A DNA stretch of 64,000 bases from Semisulcospira habei. Lineage: Eukaryota; Mollusca; Gastropoda; Semisulcospiridae. The translations under genes were made by a program, and so were the position numbers. Positions 55,102 to 63,800 of this stretch are shown piece after piece. The DNA lies in assembly GCA_036245525.1 (NCBI GenBank), contig BTPG01000007.1:126621060-126685059 (forward strand). Reading direction: 5' to 3'. The stretch's first letter is position 1, and each line of letters begins with the position of its first letter. The notes beneath the pieces are model-generated. The model was not told the DNA's origin, did not search any database, and was given only the letters and a program-made list of their open reading frames with translations.

Positions 55102-55794
55102 ATCATCATCATCATCATCAGTCCCTTGCCCGAACTGGGCGTTGGGGGGACTGAAAGGCAGCAGCAACAGACAGTGCTCTCCACTGAGTTCTATTTTGGG
55201 CGGTGGCAAGCAAGTCTGACATCTCGAGTTCGGTCCATTCTTTTATGTTTGCGACCCAACTCTTTCTCTGACGACTTCGCCGACGACTTCCTTCGAGAGT
55301 GCCTTGGAGGATAGTCTTGGACAAGGTGTTGTGTCGGGTCACGTGGCCAAACCAAGCAAGCTTGCGCCGTTTCACGGTTGCCAGAAGGGGTTCATGTGGG
55401 CCCACCAGGGAAGTGACGATGCTCCGTACATATTCTTTGGTCTTGTGCTCGCGGTACGAGATGCGGAGCAACTTCCTCAGGCACTTGTTCTCAAAGGCCT
55501 GGATTTTCTTTTCTGAGTCTGCAAGCAGTGTCCAAGTCTCACAGCCGTAGAGTAGAATAGACACTATGAGGGACTTGTAAAGCCTGTACTTGATGGTGAA
55601 GCTGATGGAGTTACTTCGCCATATCCTGTCCAGCCTGGCCATTGCGGATGTTGCTGTACCTATCCTGATACGGATCTCTGCTATGCAACTACCGTCTTTG
55701 GACAGGGTGGCTCCCAAGTACTTGAAGCTATTGACCTCTTCTAGCTTTTGGCCATTCATGTGAATGTTGCTGCTGCTGTCGCTTGTGGTGTTGA
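55102..55794 (-). mobile_element. 5'-truncated RTE-like LINE, same family as 21785-25121
   Basis: 693 bp with a 7-bp TSD TCTGTAC (55095-55101 and 55795-55801) and the (TGA)n tail at its left end. It encodes the last 225 or so codons of the 1025-codon protein, with only a handful of amino-acid changes (for example SRRRSRQRKS for SRRRGRQRKS). No stop codon. The frame continues artificially to 55864. Confidence 0.92.
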
Positions 55795-55973
55795 TCTGTA
55801 CACCCAAGCTTGAAACTTGGCAAAATACTTTCTTAAAGGGGTGGCTAAGAGAACCTCTGCGCATATTGTAATTGAATTTCTCATTTAAGACATAAACAAC
55901 CGTTTATAGGAAGTCGGTTGACCCAGATTAAAGTCCGTAATGTTTGTTATATTTACTTGAAATTTTGTATATA

Positions 55974-57592
55974 TCTCTCTTGGCTTGACTTCGTGAACGA
56001 AGATTTTATAGGAGTTGCCCACGACGTCTGCAGGCTTGTTCGTGGCTGCGGAGGCCAATCCGAGACAGGCAGGTTTGACCGCAGTGGCTGCAGGGGAAGG
56101 TCTGGCCAGGGTTCTGAGCTGCGGCATCTCTGTTTTTTCTCCTGAGCCGCTTGTCCTTAAGGCTAGCTCTGCGAGAGTCCTCAAAGGAGACAGCTGCCTT
56201 GTAAATGGTGGAGCGCCAGGTGTCACGGTCCGCAGCAAGCGAAGACCACTGGTGGTGGTCGATTTGGCAGGCACTAAGTGACTTCTTGAGACAGTCTTTG
56301 TATCTCTTCTTTGCTGCCCCTCTGTCACGGTGTCCAGTAGCAAGCTCGCCGAACAGGGTGATCTTTGGTAGGCGATGATCCTCCATCCTGGAGACATGCC
56401 CCGCCCAGCGGAGCTGTGTCCGCAGCAGCAAAGCCTCGATGCTCACAGTTTCAGCCTGTTCAAGGACCTCGACGTTGGTGACATAGTCACTCCAGTGAAT
56501 GCCCAGGATGGTACGCAGGCAGCGCTGGTGGAAGCGTTCGAGGAGTCGTAGTTGGCTGCGGTAGAGGGCCCAGGACTCGGAACCATACAGCAGGGTGGTG
56601 AGGACCACAGCTCTGTACACGCTGATCTTGGTGCCTGTTTTCAGCTGTTGATTGTGCCACACCCGCTTGAAAAGTCGCCCGAAAGCACTGTTCGCTTTTG
56701 CCAGCCTGCTGTCAAGCTCCTTGTCCAGCTTGGCGTCCGACGTGATAATGCAGCCAAGGTAAGTAAACTGGTGCACTGACTTTAGTTCAGACTCGCCAAT
56801 GGTGATGTGAGGAGGGCGATACACTGTCTTGGGTGCCGGCTGATGGAGGACCTCTGTCTTTTTCAGACTGACCTCGAGTCCAAAGAGCTGGGCAGCATCT
56901 GCGAAGCAAGACGTGATGCGCTGCAGGGCTCTCTCTGTGTGTGCAACGAGGGCAGCATCATCAGCAAAAAGCAGCTCACGAATCAGTTGGTCTAGGGTTT
57001 TCGTGTGGGCCTGCAGTCGTCTGAGGTTGAACAGGCTGCCATCGAGACGATACCTGATGTACACTGCATCGTCATCATCGAGGTCCACTGTGGCCTGCTT
57101 CAACATCATGCTAAAAAAGATGGTGAAGAGGGTCGGTGCCAGCACGCAGCCCTGCTTTACGCCGTTGAGAATAGGGAATGGTTCTGAGAGGTCATTGTTG
57201 AGTCTGACCTGGCCTTGCTGGTCCTCGTGTAGCTGGACAATCATGTTGAGGAACTTTGGGGGACAGCCAAGTCGCTCCAGGATCTGCCACATGCCTTGCC
57301 TGCTCACAGTGTCGAACGCTTTTGTTAGGTCGACAAATGTTACGTACAGCCCTTTGTTCTGCTTGCGGCACTTCTCCTGTAGCTGTCTCAGCACAAAGAC
57401 CATATCGGTGGTGCTCCTGTTTGCTCTGAAGCCACACTGGCCCTCTGGGAGTTGGTCTTCAGCGATGGCAGGTACCAGCCGATTCAGGAGCAGCCTTGCA
57501 AGGATTTTCCCAGCAATGGACAGCAGGGTAATTCCCCGATAGTTGGAACAGTCAGACTTCTCGCCTTTGTTCTTGTACAGGGTGATAACGAC
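55974..57592 (-). mobile_element. 5'-truncated LINE with 8-bp TSD
   Basis: 1619 bp between TGTATATA at 55966-55973 and 57593-57600; codes for the RT described next. Confidence 0.9.
56006..57592 (-). pseudogene. LINE reverse transcriptase with C-terminal zinc finger, 5'-truncated
   Basis: The frame is open from the insertion edge; the Met at 57403 is internal. RT: VVITLYKNKGEKSDCSNYRG just inside the edge, LYVTFVDLTKAFDTVSR, GVKQGCVLAPTLFTIFFSMM, LLFADDAALVAH (catalytic box), LEVSLKKTEVLHQPAP and FTYLGCIITSD. It continues with TLLYGSESWALYR, RCLRTILGIHWSDYVTN and RWAGHVSRMEDHRLPK. It ends with a C2H2 finger (FPCSHCGQTCLSRIGLRSHE). About 528 codons without a stop; the endonuclease is missing. 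A different LINE family from the 21799 one. Confidence 0.88.
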
Positions 57593-57987
57593 TGTATATA
57601 GCTAGTTTGGATAAAGACATTGGATGAGTTCGTTAGCCAGCTTTGTATCCTTTTAATTTCTTTAGTAAAAATTAATTCTTTTCAGAAAAGAATTAAAACA
57701 GTAAAAAAACCTTGACTTCTAGAAATCCAGACCAAAAAGGTGACTGCCAAGCGTGTATTACTTTCTTGACTCTAATAGAAAGTCAGTGGCAGTGACGTAA
57801 AAGAGGCAAGTCTGTCACCACGCAGACCTTGACATAATACTCTAAATATGACAATTCTCTCTAGCGCATGCCAAAGTCTCAGAGAGCACATGATGATCTA
57901 TGTCTCTTGGAGATGTTTGGAGCATGCGCGCATGCACAGACTAAAACACACACACACATCGTCCCTCTTTCAGAAGAGCATTCAGGT

Positions 57988-58090
57988 GACCTGATATAGC
58001 TAGTTTGGAGAAAGACATTGGATGAGTTCGTCAGCCAGCTTTGTATCCTTTTAACTTCTTCAACAAAAATAAACCTTGACTTCTAGAGAA
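57988..58090 (+). repeat. Extra partial copy of the unclassified repeat
   Basis: GATATAGCTAGTTTGGAGAA through TTGTATCCTTTTAAC to TAGAGAAAGTCAGA repeats the 57597-57720 segment, giving a local tandem. Confidence 0.6.
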
Positions 58091-58276
58091 AGTCAGAGAG
58101 AGAGGAAGATGGAAAATACAACAGATTTTTTGACGACGTCAATTTTTCATTGTTTTTGATCACAAATCGCTCATCTAATGACACACCCCGTTTTTTTAGG
58201 TTTCTCCTTATTTTTTTCAGTAAAATAAAGGTTTCCAAAATCAATGTCATTTAAAATTAATATTTTTTATTATAAA

Positions 58277-58816
58277 ATGAATCAAGACGAATTACTTCTT
58301 CTAAATGATATCAACGCTGTAGAAAACAAAGATTTAGACTCTAAGAAACAGCGTCTTTTGTCTGTGATTGTCTCAGGCAAGTCAAAGGCTTATCTCGGAA
58401 AACAATACATGACAGAGGATATTGAATCTCTCACCGCTGACGAACTAATCAAGCTTCATTCTAAATATGAGAACCACATTGCCTCACTAATGACTCGTGA
58501 TTTGAGTCGATCTCTTGTATGCCTATACACAAAAGCAGTGAGTCACTTTCTACCTGTGGATAGTGACAGTCTTTCACACGACCTTGAAAGCAATCCTATT
58601 GTTTCAAGTTCAATTGGCAAATTAGCATGTGTCATGTTTTACAAGTTCGGAAATTACCTTGCTCCTGTCGTAGCCCTTCTTGTTACCGGGAGTCATATTG
58701 ATTTTTCAAAAATAAATTTTCTAGAGAAAGAAAAAGAAGGATCAAATGGACGAGAACAAGATGACTACACAACTGAACCCGGACCCTATTTTGACACAGG
58801 TTCAAACTGTGACTAA
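58277..58816 (+). CDS. Small ORF A of the PolB/integrase element
   Basis: Met at 58277 (MNQDELLLLNDINAVENKDL) is the likelier start; an earlier ATG at 58244 adds eleven AT-driven residues. About 179 residues. The first half is charged and helical with KQRLLSVIVSGKSKAYLGKQ and ESLTADELIKLHSKYENHI. There is one hydrophobic stretch near the C-terminus (APVVALLVTG), then a charged tail that overlaps ORF B by 71 bp. TTTCTCCTTATTTTTTTCAG ends 24 nt before 58244 (a candidate splice acceptor). I recall similar proteins beside PolB/integrase pairs in other invertebrates but know no function. Confidence 0.7.
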   Translation: MNQDELLLLNDINAVENKDLDSKKQRLLSVIVSGKSKAYLGKQYMTEDIESLTADELIKLHSKYENHIASLMTRDLSRSLVCLYTKAVSHFLPVDSDSLSHDLESNPIVSSSIGKLACVMFYKFGNYLAPVVALLVTGSHIDFSKINFLEKEKEGSNGREQDDYTTEPGPYFDTGSNCD

Positions 58817-59207
58817 GGCTAAAAGTCCAGGCCGCGTTGATGCAGGAAAAAGATTAGCCGAATGGAACAGGCAAAAAAAATTACAGCTTCAAACACAAAC
58901 AGAAAAGTCTCATGTGACTGACCAGGCATCAACACCTTCACTACCATCAAGACCAACACCGACAGGACACCCACATCAAAGTGAGAGACAAACAACCCAG
59001 TCTAACCCTGACCCCGAACCTCAATCAACAAAATATATAATTGTCGGATTTGTTGTCGGATTTGGTTACGTAGGGTATCAATTATACAAAAAATACAAAC
59101 CACAGACTCGTACAGTGACCAGAAAATCAGACACTCCAAAAACAAAACCAGAAGTCGCCACATTACCAGTAACATCCAAAGCCGTTGACCCATTTTATAT
59201 GCAGTAA
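58746..59207 (+). CDS. Small ORF B, basic single-pass membrane protein
   Basis: 153 residues starting inside ORF A in another frame. Residues about 24-45 form a basic motif (KAKSPGRVDAGKRLAEWNRQ), then a Thr/Pro/Gln-rich linker (46-95), a transmembrane segment at about 98-113 (IIVGFVVGFGYVGYQL), and a Lys/Arg tail. Amino-acid make-up and the abrupt overlap are virus-like. An AATAAA lies at the end of the ORF. Function unknown. Confidence 0.65.
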   Translation: MDENKMTTQLNPDPILTQVQTVTKAKSPGRVDAGKRLAEWNRQKKLQLQTQTEKSHVTDQASTPSLPSRPTPTGHPHQSERQTTQSNPDPEPQSTKYIIVGFVVGFGYVGYQLYKKYKPQTRTVTRKSDTPKTKPEVATLPVTSKAVDPFYMQ

Positions 59208-59243
59208 ATAAAAATATTATTTTAATTTTTCTTGCCTTAGAAA

Positions 59244-59474
59244 ATGAACGACTCAAAAAATTTAATGAACCTTGTGTATCACTCTGCCGTAATCAGTGGA
59301 TTAGCAGTAGCTTATTCCATGCTAGGAAAAAGTCTACTCAAAATGAAATCAGCAGACTTGAGTAGACTCGATTTCGAAGACAGCGCTAAGCTAATTGTAG
59401 TTGTCACAGCGTCGATTGCGACAAAAGATTTTCTTGTCAAGCAGGGAATTATTCCTGAAAATGTTTCTATGTAA
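59244..59474 (+). CDS. Small ORF C, 76-residue membrane protein
   Basis: Two hydrophobic helices (HSAVISGLAVAYSMLGKSLL and KLIVVVTASIATKDFLV) separated by an acidic turn (MKSADLSRLDFEDSA). The ATG is 4 nt after TTTTTCTTGCCTTAG, a good splice acceptor. Starts 36 bp after ORF B and ends 11 bp before ORF D. Holin-like or membrane-scaffold size; no assigned function. Confidence 0.65.
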   Translation: MNDSKNLMNLVYHSAVISGLAVAYSMLGKSLLKMKSADLSRLDFEDSAKLIVVVTASIATKDFLVKQGIIPENVSM

Positions 59475-59485
59475 ATAAAATAAAT

Positions 59486-59920
59486 ATGGCGACGATAGCT
59501 ATTATGATTGGTGGAGCGATGGTTAACGCATTGGCATTCAGTGGCTCTAATTATCTCTTTTCTAAAATGGGTAGAGAAGAATCTGCAGAAGAAATGAAAC
59601 GTCACAATGAGGCATCAGAAAAACTTGCTCAAGCCCAGCAGGAATATGAAAAGAATAGAATTGAGAAACTTGATTTCATCAATGAAAAACTCAGGCTTGA
59701 AGGCCACGCACAACATACGTTTTCAAATACAGACGAAGCAATCAGGGAATATTTTCTTGTCACAGGTGAAGACATGTCTATCCCGAAACCGAAACTAAGT
59801 GACTATTACAAACCAAGCACACAACAAAGAAACGGGGAGATAATCTTTGTTCTAGTGGGAATGACATTTGTTTATTTTACAGGAGTTTTCATTGCTAGAA
59901 AAAATGGCAGCCGAAAATAA
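59486..59920 (+). CDS. Small ORF D, coiled-coil protein with two hydrophobic ends
   Basis: 144 residues: an N-terminal hydrophobic, glycine-rich helix (AIMIGGAMVNALAFSGSNYL), a charged coiled coil at about 33-72 (EEMKRHNEASEKLAQAQQEY and on), a conserved-looking DYYKPSTQQ segment, and a C-terminal transmembrane helix (IIFVLVGMTFVYFTGVFIA). The end overlaps the integrase start by 17 bp. Topology suggests a membrane-spanning assembly or entry-type protein, which is only a guess. Confidence 0.65.
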   Translation: MATIAIMIGGAMVNALAFSGSNYLFSKMGREESAEEMKRHNEASEKLAQAQQEYEKNRIEKLDFINEKLRLEGHAQHTFSNTDEAIREYFLVTGEDMSIPKPKLSDYYKPSTQQRNGEIIFVLVGMTFVYFTGVFIARKNGSRK

Positions 59921-60868
59921 ACTATCAAAAATATATTACTCTCCATCAGGCTATTGGAAAGGAGCAACAGCTATTCAGAAATTACATGCCGCTGTGGGTG
60001 GAGATATAACACTCAATCAAGTCAAGCAATGGTTACAGAGACAGGCAATTTGGCAGATATATCTCCCTGCTCCAAGAAAGATATCTAGACCTCATTTTGA
60101 GAACGCAACACCAATGACACACACCAAATGGACCTCCTGTTCTTACCACATGACACAATAAGAAAGAAACGATACAAGTATGCATTAACTGTCGTAGACA
60201 TTGCTTCAAGGTATAAAGACGCTGAACCCATATCTGACAAAACAGCCATTACAGTTGCTACTGCTTTATCAAAAATATATAGTCGAGGCCCCTTAAGATA
60301 CCCCAGACTTGTACAAGTTGATGATGGATCTGAATTTAAGGGCGCAGTTAATCAGTTATTTGCTAAGCATGGTGTACTGGTCAGACGAGGCATTCCAGGT
60401 GTGCACAGATCACAGGCAATTGTAGAGAACTTTAACAAACAGTTATCAGAAAGACTTTTCAGTTACCAGTATTCTAAGGAACTCATGCATGACACCCGGA
60501 ACACTGAGTGGGTTAAGAGATTACCACATGTGATAAAAGCAATGAATAATGAAGGCCACCCTAAACCCGCTGATGCTATTAAATTGAAAACAATTACAGA
60601 GCCAAAAACAATGTCAACCCCACCTCCAGACACAAGCTTGTTTACTAAACAGGTGAGATATTTATATCAGCCAGGGGAGGCTGAGAACGACGACAGACGC
60701 AGGGCAACAGACCCCATCTGGTCAACGTCTGTACACAATATAAAAAAAATAATTCCCGGCGCAGACGCAACAATATATTACCTGTACGACCCTGCACCCC
60801 AGAGGGCATTTGTCAGAGAAGAATTACAGATTATTCCCCCAGACACCGTTACTCATTTCAGTAACTAA
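59904..60868 (+). pseudogene. Retroviral-type DDE integrase, split by a frameshift
   Basis: The start at 59904 (MAAENKLSKIYYSPSG) opens a helical DNA-binding N-terminus ending IWQIYLPAPRKISRPHFE. At about 60126-60130 the homology moves to the -1 frame, where it continues to 60868. In the second frame (numbered from the ATG at 60128) the rve core is Asp2 (MDLLFLPHD), Asp65 (VQVDDGSEF) and Glu100 (AIVENFN), a DD34-35E spacing. TVVDIASRYKDAEP is the usual strand between. The C-terminus has an SH3-like segment (QVRYLYQPGE...IWSTSVHNIKK). It would insert the element's DNA. Either a one-base loss, a -1 slippage signal, or separate use of the second ATG explains the break. Confidence 0.88.
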
Positions 60869-63800
60869 GTCGTCAATTAATTCATCAACCAGTTCATCAC
60901 AAATATCTTCAGATAACTTGAGTCTGTAATGACCTGGTGCATAAGCTTTCTCTTTACTATGAAACACTCGTTTTGTGTCCCCAACTGCAAGTGACTTTTT
61001 GTGCGTTTGAATTATTTCAAGATTGTGTTTGTTTGATCTCAGTGACTTGTTTGGATAATCAGGCATTAGTGCACCATCTAACACTTGCTTGTAATGTTCA
61101 TGACGAATGTCTTTATTTTTTATCGCTGTTTTTTTTATTCCTTTGGCTTTTGACTGACTACCTTTCTGGTGCAGTATAGAATACATTTTGGATCTCAGTC
61201 CAACATACTCAACTATAGGCACACCATTCAGTTCATCCTTAAACTTACCAGGCACTTTCTTGTTTTGTGTGCTAAACAGTGGATGATCTTTAGGGTAGTC
61301 AGACGTGTCATACATGTGTAACTCTGTTTTCATGTCTTCGTAAAAGTCTTCAGTAGGCACGTCTATTATCATAGAGTCAGTGTCAGTGTATAACAATCGA
61401 CACTCAGGATATTTTGGTTTGAAGTAATCATAATAAAATTCAAGCATCAACAGTTTTGACAACTCAAGAATTGCCATACCAATGAATACTGGCTTGTCCA
61501 GTTTAACAATCTTTTTTTTGAGTGACACAGCATACAATGATGAATGAAATTCTTTGTACCCTGTGTACTGTGGCTTACCTGTAAGTTTAATTGCACCCGA
61601 TTCAGTTGTGACCAGTCTCACATCTTTGCGGTGATGAGGATTTTCCATTGTCTTGCCAAAACAGGCATTGTTCATAAGCTTAAAGAAGTCTTTGTCAAAT
61701 GCAGTGTTGCCGTCTCTGGCACGAAGGGTTGTGTTCTTCATTATATAATCTTTCATGAAAGCACTCTGATCAAATTGAATTCCTCTGTGAACTTTCTTTA
61801 GTACTAACCCATGTCTGATGTAAAACTGTAACAAGCGGTAGTGACAAACGTAATTGAATTTGTCATTTAGATTTGGCACAAGCTTAGTGTCTTCTTTTTT
61901 CCCTGTCATACTCATTTTCTCAACAGCCAACGGATAATCATTGTGGTAATCATGTAGATGGTGTGGGTACTCCAGGTCTACTTCAAAGATCCAACCCTTT
62001 GGATCGTTTCGATCAAGATTCATAATATTGTTTGTTAACCCTGACTCTGTTACATCATACTGTGACAAATCATACAGACAAAAGTTTTTCAAGGGCAATA
62101 ATTCACACATTGCCCAGCCATACAAATTATTAGCATCAAGGTACGTAATGAATGACCTTGACCCCGGGCTTGAGGGGTCAAAGGTGTCCAGATATTTATT
62201 GTTGGCTCTGGCGTAGTTATTTGCTGCAATACTAATCCCTCCTCTCAATCCGCGTTCTACCATTTCACCCATCGTACGATCAGACAACAGGTCTATAGAT
62301 ATCTTACTGGATTTCAAAAATGCATCCCATGTCATGCCAGGACTAGTGATGTAACAAGCAGGGTCAAGTCTGTAGTGTAACAAACCCTTCTCACGGTAAC
62401 TTTCAAATACATCTGCTAGCAAGCAAACGTCAGCTTTCAAATACTGGTCGTGATAGTCACCAATTGTCTGACACCCCAACTTCCCCCACGCATCAAGAGC
62501 GTGTTGATATTCAGAGTCAGAAATACCTTTGCCAGTTAGTGTAGAATAAAATTTTTCTTTTGGTGGCAGTCTCCTTTCCTCAAACACAACCCAGTGATCA
62601 ATGTACTCATATGGATAGACACCTTTCTTAATCAACTCTGGCTCAAAATATTTACTTGTTATTGGAAACTCAGTCAGTCCTTCTGCCAGACTAGCCAATC
62701 CTAAAGACAAATGTTGCATGGAGTCATAAAATGCTAATTTGTTGTCCAATCTAAAAGTCAAGTACTTCTCAGTTGTCTGGGCAATGCAACTAATTTTTTT
62801 GTACGACTCATCCACAGCCTGCATGATGATGTGTGAATCATATCCTTTGAGATTGTGAAAAAAGATTGGTAACTTGTATGTCTTAGGATCTATTTTTAAT
62901 TTCAAGTTACAATCACCATGTGCAGCACCTCTGTAACGCCCAGTTATGTGATCGTGGTCACAAACTTTATCACCCCCTAAAGGTTGTTCACAAATCCAAC
63001 ACATCTCAGCTGTATCAAATTTCAGTTTGTCTTCTTCTGTCATCACCAAAGGCATCTGACATGTTGTGAGATATTGTACTACCTGACTATACAGATGTCT
63101 CATTTCTGTTAAAAACAGACAAGCTGCATTTTCACCTCTGTAGATAACAGGCTCTGAATGAAGACCGTCTGACCTAACAATAATGTATCCAAAAGAACAC
63201 ACCACTTGGTCACTCAGTTTTATAGTCTTTGGTAATGTCTCTGGAACATGACCTTCATACGGAACAACCAGTGATTCAAAATCTGCATACACTACAAACG
63301 GCAGCTTTTGTTGATTTCCATAGTTCTTAAAATACACTTGACTACCAGGATCTGGATACTTAAGTACAGTTTGTATGTCATCAGCTGACCTACAATGCAG
63401 GACGTGTTTATGTGCCACTGCAATAGAGGAGAATCTTTGTAAACATCTCTTACACACTTCCTGTTTACCATTATGTTTTGATACATGATTATGAATTAGT
63501 CGTGACATACTCCTGATAATTGTGTAGTGGAAGTTATCACCAGAGCTTATTAGTAACATGTCAACATGCCTATCTTCTGACTTTCCATAGGTTGGGGCAA
63601 TTGGTGATACTCTAATTGGTTGTAACTTGTCAACAGACTCATTATCCCACACATACACATTTACAGATATACCAGGATTTAGTTTTTCAAACAAGTCTAT
63701 GTCTTCTATTTTAACAGGGAACTCAATGCCACTGAAGTTGAGTTCATTTACAAATTTAGTGTAGTTAGATGCACGTTCAGGTTTTGATTTTGTAAAGTGT

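Larger units (their letters stand above)
54846..57987 (+). repeat. Unclassified interspersed repeat, copy 2, split by two LINEs
   Basis: Same sequence order as copy 1 (12630-13441). It is broken at 55102-55794 and 55974-57592 by LINE insertions; without them it is about 0.83 kb. Copy 1 shows both uninterrupted target sites. Confidence 0.82.
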
